Of a stretch of 48,006 nucleotides of DNA, positions 31,799 to 41,077 are shown piece by piece. How positions within the stretch are numbered: the first letter of the stretch is position 1; every line of letters begins with the position of its first letter. Origin of the DNA: Halodesulfovibrio spirochaetisodalis (GTDB lineage: Bacteria > Desulfobacterota > Desulfovibrionia > Desulfovibrionales > Desulfovibrionaceae); the NCBI RefSeq assembly GCF_001672295.1, contig NZ_JXMS01000029.1, positions 1 to 48,006 of the forward strand, in the 5' to 3' direction. The position numbers were made by a program, and so were the translations under genes. A model generated the notes under the pieces. That model made no database searches, was not told the origin of the DNA, and worked only from the letters and a program-made list of their open reading frames with translations.

Positions 31799-33907
31799 AT
31801 GTTTCTGAATGAGCACTTGAGCAAGAAATTGTTTGGCGAGGCTGGTATCACTGTTCCTGTAGGAACGCTTTTGACTCCTGAATCTGTAACTGTACCTGAG
31901 CATCTTTCTCCCCCGTGGTATTTGAAAGCACAGGTATTGACGGGCGGTCGCGGTAAAGCCGGAGGTATTCTGCGGGCAGATACACCGGAAGAATTTCATA
32001 AACAGGCAGAGAACATTTTTGCAATGAAGATTAAAGGGAATGCGGTTCCATTTATTCGTGTGGAACAGGCAACCGAAATTGCAAAAGAATGCTACCTTTC
32101 CTTTGTGCTTTCCAGAGAGCGCAAAGACCTTCTTTTCACAGTAAGCGCAGCCGGCGGGATTGAAGTTGAAAATTCTGCTCAGGCTGTCAAACCGCTTATC
32201 CAGCGTGTTCATCTTTCCTCAGGTCTTAAAGACCATCACTTACGGGCTGCCTTTTTTGAGCTCGGCGTTAGCAAAGAGCATTTTGCCGGTTTCTGCGATC
32301 TGGTAAAAAAACTTTATGGCATTGTCGCTGAATATGGCCTGCTGATGGCTGAAATCAACCCGCTTGTCATTACAAAGCAGGGCGAATGGATGGCTCTGGA
32401 CGGTAAGGTGGAGCTGGATGACAACATGGTTGAAATGCATCCCGATGTGTTGGAGGGATATTATACTCCAGAGCATCATTCACCGGAGGAGAATATCGCC
32501 CGTGAAGCCGGATTAAGTTACGTTGAGCTTAAAGGCTGGGTCGGTATTCTTGTGAACGGTGCGGGGCTTGCCATGGCAACAATGGATTTGCTGAATTTCA
32601 ACGGTCTGACTGCTGCAAACTTTATGGATCTGGGCGGAGCTGCTGACAGGGAGCGCATTAAGCGTGCCTTGGATTTATTGTTCGGCAATGATGATGTGAA
32701 GGCAGTGTTTATCAACCTGTTTGGCGGGATTGTTTCCTGCAAAGAAGTTGGCAAGGCTTTGCTCGCAGTGCTTGAGGGAGAGCCTGCCCCTAAGCCTATA
32801 GTCATCCGCATGGCTGGATTTGAATCTGTGGAAGGGCGCGAGTTGCTAAAAGAGGCAGCCCCTCAGAATGTATATATTACTGTGGAGATGAATGAAGCGC
32901 TTGAGCGGCTGTATACCTTAAAGCCGGCAGATGCACCAACCGTAGAGTTTACGTTGCAGGAAGAAGCTCCACCTGCAGGTATGCCTGCATTTACCCGTAG
33001 CGGTATAAAGGATGTTCTGGGACTGAGTAAAGATACACAGGTTCTGGTTCAAGGGATTACTGGTAAGGTTGCCCAGCGTCATGTTGCTATGATGCAGGAG
33101 TACGGAACCAACATCGTCGCAGGAGTTACCCCGTTTAAAGGGGGGATGGAGGTGCTGGGCGTGCCGGTCTACAACTCTGTTCACGAAGCAAAAAAACAGC
33201 ACCGCATCGACGCTTCCATTGTATTTGTTCCGGCTGCATTTGCAGCTGACGCAGTGGCGGAGTCTGCAGCGGAAGATATTCCGTGGGTCGTGTGCATTAC
33301 AGAAGGTGTTGCACAGGCAAGTATGCTTTCAGCGTTAAAGGATACAGCCGGAAGCAGTACACGAATTATCGGGCCGAATACCCCGGGAATTATTGTGCCT
33401 GAACAATGTAAAATAGGCATTATGCCTGCGAGTGTTTTTAAAGCAGGGCATGTGGCAATATTCTCCCGTTCAGGAACATTAACCTATGAAGCTGCTGACA
33501 GATTGTCACGGGCGGGCATTGGTCAATCCGTTTGTGTGGGGATTGGCGGTGATTCATTTATCGGAACAAACTTTTCCGACTTGCTGGAGCTTGTACGTGA
33601 TGACGATAATACGCATGCAGTGCTCATCTTAGGTGAAGTAGGAGGCTCGGCAGAAGAAGATCTTGCTCGCTATGTGGAAATAACAGGGTTTGAAAAGCCG
33701 GTTGTTTCTTTTGTGGCAGCACGTACGGCTCCTCCGGGAAAACGTCTCGGGCATGCCGGAGCTATTCTTGAAGAAAATTCCGGCGGAATTGAGCGTAAAT
33801 TACAGGCAATGCGCGATGCAGGCTTTGTAATCAGTCCTGACCTTGCCCAATTGCCTGAGCTGGTAAAAAGTGTTTTGGATAACACAGCAGCGAAAATGTC
33901 TGCGTAA
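31799..33907 (+). CDS. sucCD: Fused succinyl-CoA synthetase-like enzyme (beta-alpha)
   Basis: A 702-residue single chain that joins the two subunits of an ADP-forming acyl-CoA ligase. Residues about 1-390 match SucC (beta): an ATP-grasp domain with KAQVLTGGRGKAGGI and AEINPLVI, then a ligase domain with GLAMATMDLLNFNG and NLFGGIVSC. Residues about 400-702 match SucD (alpha): a CoA-binding Rossmann domain with VQGITGKVAQRH and VTPFKGG, IGPNTPGII, and the phospho-histidine H652 in RLGHAGAI. It may make ATP from succinyl-CoA or another acyl-CoA, or run in reverse. A GGAG ribosome site precedes the ATG. Normally these are two genes; the fusion and the absence of other Krebs-cycle genes leave the substrate open. 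Confidence 0.88.
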   Translation: MFLNEHLSKKLFGEAGITVPVGTLLTPESVTVPEHLSPPWYLKAQVLTGGRGKAGGILRADTPEEFHKQAENIFAMKIKGNAVPFIRVEQATEIAKECYLSFVLSRERKDLLFTVSAAGGIEVENSAQAVKPLIQRVHLSSGLKDHHLRAAFFELGVSKEHFAGFCDLVKKLYGIVAEYGLLMAEINPLVITKQGEWMALDGKVELDDNMVEMHPDVLEGYYTPEHHSPEENIAREAGLSYVELKGWVGILVNGAGLAMATMDLLNFNGLTAANFMDLGGAADRERIKRALDLLFGNDDVKAVFINLFGGIVSCKEVGKALLAVLEGEPAPKPIVIRMAGFESVEGRELLKEAAPQNVYITVEMNEALERLYTLKPADAPTVEFTLQEEAPPAGMPAFTRSGIKDVLGLSKDTQVLVQGITGKVAQRHVAMMQEYGTNIVAGVTPFKGGMEVLGVPVYNSVHEAKKQHRIDASIVFVPAAFAADAVAESAAEDIPWVVCITEGVAQASMLSALKDTAGSSTRIIGPNTPGIIVPEQCKIGIMPASVFKAGHVAIFSRSGTLTYEAADRLSRAGIGQSVCVGIGGDSFIGTNFSDLLELVRDDDNTHAVLILGEVGGSAEEDLARYVEITGFEKPVVSFVAARTAPPGKRLGHAGAILEENSGGIERKLQAMRDAGFVISPDLAQLPELVKSVLDNTAAKMSA

Positions 33908-33929
33908 AGCAGACCTACAATAGAATAAC

Positions 33930-33965
33930 TAAAGGCAGCCATTGGTATTCGATGGCTGCCTTTAC
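33930..33965. terminator. Bidirectional terminator, CoA ligase / AhpD-like gene
   Basis: TAAAGGCAGCCAT (33930-33942) pairs with ATGGCTGCCTTTA (33952-33964) around a 9-nt loop, between convergent genes. Confidence 0.88.
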
Positions 33966-33990
33966 ATTATTTGGGGGGTATGCCTGACTT

Positions 33991-34518
33991 CTATCCTGCT
34001 GTGGATAAAGATGCAGTGAGCTGGGAGCCGGAAAGCAATGTATAACCGTGGTAGGTTACATCAAAAAGATCCTGTTCCGTCCATCCCAGTTGATAGAGAT
34101 CCTGTAATTGTTCTTGAGTGCATCCCTGCTCTGGGTGAAGAACTCGTGTGACAGCAAATTGGAGCAGGGCTTCCTCGTGTTCTTCGAGTGGAGTGTCCTG
34201 TTGAGTTGAGGCGACTGCTTTGAGATCTTCATCAGTCATGCCTGAGCGCTTAAGAATGGTTTCGTTAATGGCGATGCAGGAGTCATAGCAGACTTTGCTT
34301 GCAATGGCATACCGGATGGAGGAAAGGAGCGCGAAGTTGAGTGTCTTGTGACTGCTGAAATAGCGGATAAGATCCAGATGGAATTTCGCAATACTCGGGC
34401 TTATCGCATAGCGTTGCAAAGACGGAGGAGTGTTGATGGGTTTATCTTCAAACCAGTCAAAGATTTCTTTTTGGTCGCCGTGTGCTGTCTCTTTTGAAAT
34501 TGTTTTGAGTAGGTACAT
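33991..34518 (-). CDS. Carboxymuconolactone decarboxylase/AhpD-like protein
   Basis: A 175-residue helical protein of the AhpD/CMD-like fold. AhpD enzymes use a CxxC pair and a nearby His to reduce hydroperoxides. Here the matching place reads KVCYDSCIAINE, with C77 and C81 three residues apart and Asn85 where His is expected, so classic AhpD chemistry may not hold. I use the ATG at 34518 with GGAG upstream rather than the in-frame ATG at 34584. It lies downstream of a NemR-like TetR gene and has its own copy of the operator just before the start, so it is the probable target gene of that regulator. Function: likely stress or electrophile response, inferred. Confidence 0.7.
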   Translation of the reverse strand: MYLLKTISKETAHGDQKEIFDWFEDKPINTPPSLQRYAISPSIAKFHLDLIRYFSSHKTLNFALLSSIRYAIASKVCYDSCIAINETILKRSGMTDEDLKAVASTQQDTPLEEHEEALLQFAVTRVLHPEQGCTQEQLQDLYQLGWTEQDLFDVTYHGYTLLSGSQLTASLSTAG

Positions 34519-34534
34519 GAAAACTCCGTTAAAG

Positions 34535-34549
34535 TAGACCGGTCGTCTA
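34535..34549. promoter_or_regulatory. TetR-type operator before AhpD-like gene
   Basis: TAGACCGGTCGTCTA: arms TAGAC and GTCTA around a 5-nt centre, 17 nt before the AhpD-like start codon. It matches 35185-35199 in 14 of 15 positions. It resembles the NemR box of E. coli (TAGACC...GGTCTA, from memory). Confidence 0.75.
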
Positions 34550-34592
34550 GTTAGAAGGTGTACAAAAAAACAATGCATTACCAAGCAGGCAA

Positions 34593-35174
34593 TTATGCTG
34601 GCAGCAGGTACTGTAAAAGAAATTTTTCAGAAATAAGCAACGGTTCCTCGGAGCCGGTTGCCTTCATACTGGTAAGTGCCCCGTTTCTGCAGGTGAGAAT
34701 GAATACAGCTGCTTCTTCGGCAGTGAAGGCAGTACTGATTTCTCCTTTCTCCTGTCCTCTTCGCACAATATCCGCAAATGTTTTTACGATCTTGCGGTGT
34801 GACTCCTGTAGCCGTTCCCTGATTGGGGGGGAAAGGGCGGACATTTCTTGCGAAAGATTAGCGATAAGGCAGCCACGGGAGTAGTTTGTTTCCGCATTAA
34901 ATTTTCGGGACAGTTCAAATAATTTTTCAAAACACTGGATAGCAGTCAGTGATGGATCTTGACCAAGCGGAAACCGAGCACGTGCTATAACTTGTTCATA
35001 GTATTCTATGACAGCAATGCCAAAGTCCTCTTTACTTTTAAAGTAATGATAAAACGATCCCTTAGGCACATTTGCAGCATCAAGAATTGCTTTAAGTCCA
35101 GTTCCCTGAAAACCATGCAGGTGGATAAGCTCTGTGCCAGCTTCTAAAATACGTTCCCGTGTGTCTTCATTCAT
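34593..35174 (-). CDS. TetR family regulator, NemR-like
   Basis: A 193-residue repressor. The helix-turn-helix region (about 5-50) reads DTRERILEAGTELIHLHGF...LDAANVPKGSFYHYFKSKEDFG, close to E. coli NemR, which senses bleach and reactive electrophiles. C102 in SRGCLIANLS falls at the place of NemR redox cysteine C106, and K171 in SMKATGSEEPL at the place of K175, by an alignment made from memory. Other cysteines are C81 and C162. A palindromic operator lies 10 nt before its own start and a second copy before the AhpD-like gene, so autoregulation and control of the neighbour are likely. Confidence 0.85.
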   Translation of the reverse strand: MNEDTRERILEAGTELIHLHGFQGTGLKAILDAANVPKGSFYHYFKSKEDFGIAVIEYYEQVIARARFPLGQDPSLTAIQCFEKLFELSRKFNAETNYSRGCLIANLSQEMSALSPPIRERLQESHRKIVKTFADIVRRGQEKGEISTAFTAEEAAVFILTCRNGALTSMKATGSEEPLLISEKFLLQYLLPA

Positions 35175-35711
35175 ACGTGCCTATTAGACCAGTCGTCTAG
35201 TATCGGTCAAGGTGCTTTTTTATCAACCGATAGGAAAATGGGAAGTGCTTGTGCTGCCCGTCGTTAGGGAGAAAATAGATAGTGATATGTATGCCACAAG
35301 TGAAATACGGAGTAATCTTACAGGGATAATCTCTTATGCAGCCTGATATTACATGTGAAAAAATGATAAAAGCTAACGAATTTTCTATAGGATGTAAGAA
35401 TATTAGGCAGGTGTATTGACAGTGGTAATCACTTTTAATAGTCAGCAATAATAGTCTGTAACTTGAGCAAAGTATCACTTTGAAGTTAGGGATGTTACGC
35501 TGTTCCTATGTCTACAGACACACCACTTCCGCATGTTCGATATTTGGGGATATCGAAATCTTTTCAATATCATTGTTATGTGAAATTAGATGCTTGCATG
35601 TTGCACAGCATAGCTTTGTTGCGTCTTTCGGGAAAAGCGCATGAACTATGTATGTAGGCATCACCCACTACTGGAATAAATTGTTATCAATAGAAAATTA
35701 GGGTGATAGTA
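35175..35711. other. Intergenic region, regulator / chemoreceptor
   Basis: About 540 bp between divergent genes. The left end holds the operator; the rest is AT-rich and should include the chemoreceptor promoter, but I see no convincing sigma-28, sigma-54 or sigma-70 site and no gene. Confidence 0.5.
35185..35199. promoter_or_regulatory. TetR-type operator before regulator gene
   Basis: TAGACCAGTCGTCTA, the same site as at 34535-34549 with one base changed, lies 10 nt upstream of the regulator start codon. Binding here should block its own transcription or early translation initiation region. Confidence 0.75.
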
Positions 35712-37532
35712 ATGTTACGGAAATTTAAAATAGCAACGCGAATTCAATTACTATTTGCGTTGCTTCTGATTTCTCTTGGTGGAATGCTTGTGGAGTACTG
35801 GCATGCTTCAAACGAACTTATTGAAACGAGTTCTGTTGAGGTGAATAAGCAAATAACCGTGCAGGAAAAGCAAAAAATAGAAGCTGCGACATCAATTCTG
35901 GTGAGCGCATTATCGAGCGCATTGGAAGGTGTGAGCGATCCGGTTGAGCAGCAGCAAATTATCCAGAAAGCGTTCACCAAAATTCGTTTTGAGAAAGATA
36001 AGTCCGGATACTTCTATGGATATCGAGGCACTATATGTGTAGCGCATGGTGCTAACCGCTCTCTTATTGGAAAAGATTTGACGGGCTTAAAAGGGCCGGA
36101 CGGTGCCTACATTATTCAGGATTTATATAAGATTGCAAAATCTGGTGGCGGAATCACTTCGTTTGCATGGAATAAACCAGGTGAAGGGGTGCAGCCTAAA
36201 ATCGGATCTGCACAGTTTATCCCGGGAACAGATATCTGGATAGGCACTGGCATTTATATGACGAATATTACAAAGAATCAGGAAGTTTTTAAAGAAAGCC
36301 TGATGACTCTTATTCGTCCTCGAATTATTTTGGTAGCAGTGTTGTTCAGTGTGTTTTTCGCTGCAATTACCTTCGGTTGTTTTTTAATTATCCGTAGCAT
36401 TCTGCGTCCGTTATCTTCAGTGAAAGAAGGCGCAAAAAGTATTGCTGCCGGGCAGCTTGATTTGCATATTCCGACAGACGGGGCAGACGAATTGTCGGAA
36501 CTGGCTCAGGCTATGAATGCGATGTCCAAAGCTCTTGTTGACGGTAACAGTCAGTTGTTGACGGCAAGCGCTGAAGCAAAAGAAAAGGCACAGACTGCAG
36601 CGCAAGCGCAAGCGGAGGCGGAGACAAATCGTCAGCATCTGCAGACATCATATAATGAAATATTGCGTACTGCACACATGCTTGAGCAGGCAGCTGTACA
36701 GAGCCGTTCTAAAATGGTGACACTGACTGATCATATGCGTGCAGTAAGCGGACGTTCCGATGATCAGACAAATCAGATGCATGAAGTGGATGCGGTGATG
36801 GAGCACTTGCATCAGGCAGCACTTCTTATCAAAGAACTTGCTAATCAGGCTATGGAGCAAGGAAAGGCTGAACTGGAAACAGTGCGTGAAGGTTTCCAGA
36901 TGATAGACAGATCTCTCAGTTCTATCAAATCTGTGCACAAGAAAGCTAATGTGCTTCAGGAGCAGATGAGTGAGCTTGATAAGCAGGCTGACTCAATTAA
37001 CAAAGTTATGGTTGTTATTTCAGACATTGCCGATCAGACAAACCTGCTTGCACTTAATGCGGCTATTGAAGCAGCACGCGCAGGCGATGCCGGTCGAGGC
37101 TTTGCTGTTGTTGCTGATGAGGTTCGCAAGCTGGCTGAGAAGACGATGGAAGCGACCAAAGAGGTTGGGAGCACTATTTCCGGTATCCAGCAGTCCACAC
37201 AATTGAACGCGCAGTCTATGGATGGCATTGCAGAGGATATCACTGCAACCGCGACGTTAGCAGAGGAGTCCGGTGAACGTTTCAAGCAGATCGCATCCGG
37301 TGTAGAAACAACCTATGATCGTTCACAGCAGATATCTGAGGCTGCTGACAGACAAGCAAATCAGTACACTCAGGTCTCCAGCGCACTGGAACAAATGGAA
37401 GGCTTTGTTGCTGCCTCGGGCGAAGAAGTTCGAGGAGCTACAACGGTTATTCAAGATTTGCGTGATACAACAGAGCAGATTACCAGTGTAACTGAAGAAC
37501 TGCGTCTTCATGCAGGAAGCTCGTCAAAGTAA
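35712..37532 (+). CDS. Methyl-accepting chemotaxis protein with single Cache domain
   Basis: A 606-residue chemoreceptor. Membrane segment 1 spans about residues 12-30; a periplasmic sCache_2-type sensor follows ([40 protein letters not shown]), then membrane segment 2 (about 202-225), a HAMP domain (about 226-278), an Ala/Gln/Glu-rich coiled coil, and the cytoplasmic signalling tip [44 protein letters not shown] that binds CheA/CheW. sCache_2 receptors often sense small organic acids; the ligand is unknown. ATG 35712 has AGGG at 35700-35703; a GTG at 35703 is possible. Single gene with terminator. Confidence 0.93.
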   Translation: MLRKFKIATRIQLLFALLLISLGGMLVEYWHASNELIETSSVEVNKQITVQEKQKIEAATSILVSALSSALEGVSDPVEQQQIIQKAFTKIRFEKDKSGYFYGYRGTICVAHGANRSLIGKDLTGLKGPDGAYIIQDLYKIAKSGGGITSFAWNKPGEGVQPKIGSAQFIPGTDIWIGTGIYMTNITKNQEVFKESLMTLIRPRIILVAVLFSVFFAAITFGCFLIIRSILRPLSSVKEGAKSIAAGQLDLHIPTDGADELSELAQAMNAMSKALVDGNSQLLTASAEAKEKAQTAAQAQAEAETNRQHLQTSYNEILRTAHMLEQAAVQSRSKMVTLTDHMRAVSGRSDDQTNQMHEVDAVMEHLHQAALLIKELANQAMEQGKAELETVREGFQMIDRSLSSIKSVHKKANVLQEQMSELDKQADSINKVMVVISDIADQTNLLALNAAIEAARAGDAGRGFAVVADEVRKLAEKTMEATKEVGSTISGIQQSTQLNAQSMDGIAEDITATATLAEESGERFKQIASGVETTYDRSQQISEAADRQANQYTQVSSALEQMEGFVAASGEEVRGATTVIQDLRDTTEQITSVTEELRLHAGSSSK

Positions 37533-37609
37533 GGCATGCGCAGAAAAGGCAACTGCACGCCAGCAGCTATACCAACAGGGCAGAACGGTATAGTTATTCA
37601 GCATAGAAT

Positions 37610-37645
37610 AAAAAAGAGGGAACCGTTTGGTTCCCTCTTTTTTAT
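37610..37645. terminator. Bidirectional terminator, chemoreceptor / helicase
   Basis: AAAAAAGAGGGAACC (37610-37624) and GGTTCCCTCTTTTTT (37629-37643) form a perfect 15-bp stem with a GTTT loop between convergent genes. Confidence 0.95.
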
Positions 37646-37664
37646 TACTTGTTTTTCATTGCTG

Positions 37665-40600
37665 CTATATTTCAAACAGCATTTCAAGATCGTCTCTGGT
37701 GAGTGACTTCCATGCTTCCTTGCCCGGAATAATGGAGTCTGCAACACCTTTTTTCATATCCTGAAGCTTGAGAATCTTTTCTTCAACAGTATTCTGACAA
37801 ATCATTTTGTATGAGAATACCTGTGACTTCTGTCCGATACGGTGAGCACGGTCAGTAGCCTGATCTTCAACAGCAGGGTTCCACCACGGGTCGTAGTGGA
37901 TAACGTAATCGGCACTGGTAAGGTTAAGACCAGTACCACCCGCTTTCAGGGAGATAAGGAAGATAGGAATATCCGGTGAGTCGTTAAACCTGTCTACCTG
38001 TTCAAAACGATCCTTGGAAGTACCGTCAAGGTATGCATATGGAATATCAGCAATTTGCAGCCATGAGCGGATAATATGCAGCATGGATACAAACTGGGAG
38101 AATACCAGAACCTTGTGGCCCTCAGAAACAATGTCTGTAATCATGTCCTTGAATGCATCAAACTTACCGGAAGGCAGGTTTGTTGTGAAACCAGGCATGT
38201 TAAGGTTGAGAAGGCGTGGATGACAGCAAATCTGGCGAAGTTTGAGAAGTGCATCCAAAATAGACATCTGGCTTTTTGCCATGCCTTTTTCGTCCACATC
38301 CGACATAACCTGTTCTTTGAGCTTGGCAGCAAGTGCGCCGTAAAGCTCTGCCTGCTCTTCAGCAAGAGCGCAGTATTGGACGTTTTCAATTTTAGGCGGC
38401 AGATCTTTTGCCACCTCTGCTTTGGTGCGGCGTAAAATGAAAGGTCGCACACGGGTACGCAGTTGCTCAATAGTTTCTACGTCACCGTCTTTAATCGGCT
38501 TCACGATGCCACGCTGGAATGCGTGCTGTGAACCGAGGAAGCCCGGCATCAGGAATTCAAACAATGACCACAGTTCAAACAGGTTGTTTTCAATAGGTGT
38601 ACCTGAAAGACAAAGTCTCTGGCGAGCATTGATCTTACGAACAGAGCGCGCAGTGATGGTGTTCGGGTTCTTGATGTTTTGTGCTTCGTCAAGAATGATG
38701 GAGTTGAACTCGTAGTTTTGCAGCTCTTCGAGATCACGGCGAAGCAGGGCGTATGTTGTCACAACCAGATCAGATTCATTGATCTGTTTGAACATGTTCT
38801 CTCGTCGAGTACCGTAAATAATGAGGCGTGTAAGCTCTGGTACGAACTTGGAAGCCTCTCGGTCCCAGTTAGGGAGAACAGATGTTGGTACAACAATGAG
38901 GTTAGGGCCTCTGTCACCACGCTCGACCATATGTTGAATAAAGGAAAGGGTCTGGATTGTTTTACCAAGTCCCATTTCGTCAGCAAGAATGCCACCGAAT
39001 CCGTATTCGCGAAGGAAGTTGAGGTAACTGAGTCCCTGCTGCTGGTATCCGCGGAGTGTTGCCTGCAAGCCATCCGGTTGTTTAACAGCAGCGATTTCTT
39101 TAAATGTATGAATTTTTTCTCTCAGCGTATCCCAGAAGCCGTCAGTTTCAACTTCAGGAAGGTCGTCGAGCAGGTTGTCCAGTACAGGCGCTTCGTACTG
39201 TTCAAAACGCTGCTGAGGCGGCTTTTCAGGATCAAGACCCATTGCACGCAGTTTGTGCGCAACTTTTTCCAGCCACGATTCTGGAAGGCTTGTGTAAGAG
39301 CCGTCTTTTAACTGAACGTAGCGTTTGCCTTGAGACCACGCTTTCCAAATAAGATCGATTGGAACTTTCTGACCGTCGTAATCAACTTCAATATCAAGAG
39401 AGAACCACTTTTCGTCTTCGTTGGATTCCACCGTGGCGTTAATAACTGGTGTGGCAAGGCGAACCTTGTACTTGGAGAGCGCTTTCTCACCGAATACACG
39501 GTATTGCTCAATAAGTTTAGGGTACGCATCCAGAAGGAAGGTGATTGCTTCTTCAGGTTCAAGGAACCAGATACGGTTGTTACGTGGCTGGAAGTTCATT
39601 TCAAGCAGGTTTTCTGCAAGCTTGGCCTCCTCATCCTGCATACGGCGGATGAGATAGGTAGTGCCTTCAAAAGAATAACTGCCAGTCATGAATTCAGGGT
39701 TTGGCCCTGGAAGCAGGAATTCACCGTGAATTGTTTCGTAGAAGTTCTGAATTTCCAGTGTGAGCAGGGAGCCTTCTTCATCGAGGAACAGTTTCGGGTT
39801 ATAGGTACCCGGAACAAAGATAGGTTCCATGTGCTCAAGAAACTTCTCAGGTTCGTGCAGGTCAGATGTCGGGAACTGTGTCCAGACTCTGTCGAGAAAT
39901 TCTGGGATGTCATCGCGGCTGACATGCGGCGGCTGTTGCACAAGATCCTGAACAAGAGAAGAGTCCAGAGTTGTGTGAACAGGGTGAAACCCTTTTTTCC
40001 AGCAAACCCATAACGGCATCTGGCCATGGAAGGAAACTTCTTCTTCAGTAATGGATAAAGGCTGCTTGCCGCTGCCTTCAATCATAACTGCAAAGGTAAG
40101 TCCCTCTTCCTGAAGGTCAGGCTTGAGTTTGAGCTGCATGGTGGTGGTTTCAATACGGCATGGCTTATCAGTGTCCTGCCAGAACAAGTAGTACTCGTTT
40201 TTAACAGTCCACAGGAACCATGTGAGCAGTCCGTCGGGAATCTCAACGCGATGGCCGAAGTAATCGTTATACTTGCCGACCTGCTCCAGTAATTCCGCAA
40301 GACCAGGAGTCTGTTCATGCCAGTCCGGATGGTCGAGGAGTTGCTGGATAGTAATTTCGTTGTGTACGGTGGACAGTCCGGATTTGTTCTGCCTTGCTCG
40401 GAAGAACGAAACCTGTAGTCTGCCCGGTTCGGGGTGAAAACGGTAAAGAAGGTAGTGTCTACCGGCCTCTGGTTCGAGTTCGGTTGCAAAATACGACCTG
40501 AAGTTTTGTCTCCAGTCTGAACGCGGCTTAGCAGGTGCAGTCTCAGTTGTGCTTCCTTCTTCAAGTGAAGGAATAAACTTGAGCGCAGCGGCACCTACGT

Positions 40601-40868
40601 GACGGCACGCGCCATAAAATGCTTCTGGACAGTTGCAGATGAAATTTGTGGAATTCTCATGGAAATCCAACGAAATTTTCGGAGAATAAATCTGAAAATC
40701 TTCACCTTGAACTGTGTCGGAAATATCCCAGTATCCGTCCCCTTTTTTTACGCTTATCTTTTGAACCCCGCCGGAGTCCAAAAGATATTGGGAACCTTCG
40801 ATAATATATTCTGGAATGGTACTCGATACCAGTTCGTGAAGCAGTTTTTTTGCGGAAGCCTCATCCAT
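37665..40868 (-). CDS. SNF2-family helicase with SWIM zinc finger
   Basis: A 1067-residue DNA/RNA translocase. The N-terminal SWIM zinc finger uses C78, C80, C88 and H90 (CNCPEAFYGACRHVG). A long middle part of unknown fold follows. The SNF2 ATPase core begins near residue 600, with motif I DEMGLGKTIQTL near 628, motif II DEAQ near 724, SGTPIENNLFELWSLFEF, and the helicase C-terminal part with VFSQFVSMLHIIRSWL, LISLKAGGTGLNLTSADYVIHYDPWWNPAVEDQATDRAHRIGQ. Bacterial members such as HepA/RapA recycle RNA polymerase, but the SWIM type is less understood. Start has AGGAG at 40878-40882. It stands alone. Confidence 0.93.
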   Translation of the reverse strand: MDEASAKKLLHELVSSTIPEYIIEGSQYLLDSGGVQKISVKKGDGYWDISDTVQGEDFQIYSPKISLDFHENSTNFICNCPEAFYGACRHVGAAALKFIPSLEEGSTTETAPAKPRSDWRQNFRSYFATELEPEAGRHYLLYRFHPEPGRLQVSFFRARQNKSGLSTVHNEITIQQLLDHPDWHEQTPGLAELLEQVGKYNDYFGHRVEIPDGLLTWFLWTVKNEYYLFWQDTDKPCRIETTTMQLKLKPDLQEEGLTFAVMIEGSGKQPLSITEEEVSFHGQMPLWVCWKKGFHPVHTTLDSSLVQDLVQQPPHVSRDDIPEFLDRVWTQFPTSDLHEPEKFLEHMEPIFVPGTYNPKLFLDEEGSLLTLEIQNFYETIHGEFLLPGPNPEFMTGSYSFEGTTYLIRRMQDEEAKLAENLLEMNFQPRNNRIWFLEPEEAITFLLDAYPKLIEQYRVFGEKALSKYKVRLATPVINATVESNEDEKWFSLDIEVDYDGQKVPIDLIWKAWSQGKRYVQLKDGSYTSLPESWLEKVAHKLRAMGLDPEKPPQQRFEQYEAPVLDNLLDDLPEVETDGFWDTLREKIHTFKEIAAVKQPDGLQATLRGYQQQGLSYLNFLREYGFGGILADEMGLGKTIQTLSFIQHMVERGDRGPNLIVVPTSVLPNWDREASKFVPELTRLIIYGTRRENMFKQINESDLVVTTYALLRRDLEELQNYEFNSIILDEAQNIKNPNTITARSVRKINARQRLCLSGTPIENNLFELWSLFEFLMPGFLGSQHAFQRGIVKPIKDGDVETIEQLRTRVRPFILRRTKAEVAKDLPPKIENVQYCALAEEQAELYGALAAKLKEQVMSDVDEKGMAKSQMSILDALLKLRQICCHPRLLNLNMPGFTTNLPSGKFDAFKDMITDIVSEGHKVLVFSQFVSMLHIIRSWLQIADIPYAYLDGTSKDRFEQVDRFNDSPDIPIFLISLKAGGTGLNLTSADYVIHYDPWWNPAVEDQATDRAHRIGQKSQVFSYKMICQNTVEEKILKLQDMKKGVADSIIPGKEAWKSLTRDDLEMLFEI

Positions 40869-41077
40869 CTAAAAAAGCTCCTTGTGGAGTATGTAACGTC
40901 CTGAAGGGACGTCCTGCTATTTTACCCTAATAGCAAGAGGGGCATAAGGTTATTCAAAATTCAATCAGTTTTCAATAGGGTAGAAGTTTGTTAGCGTTAC
41001 TTTTCCCGTACTGAATGTCTTTTGCCGTATCTGTTCAGGATACGCTATCTGATTATTTTGGCAATAGTGAGGATGCT

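Noticed and set aside
33991-34518. Calling the gene a true AhpD alkylhydroperoxidase
   Set aside because: The active-site pattern is CxxxC with Asn at the expected His position, so only the fold family is claimed.
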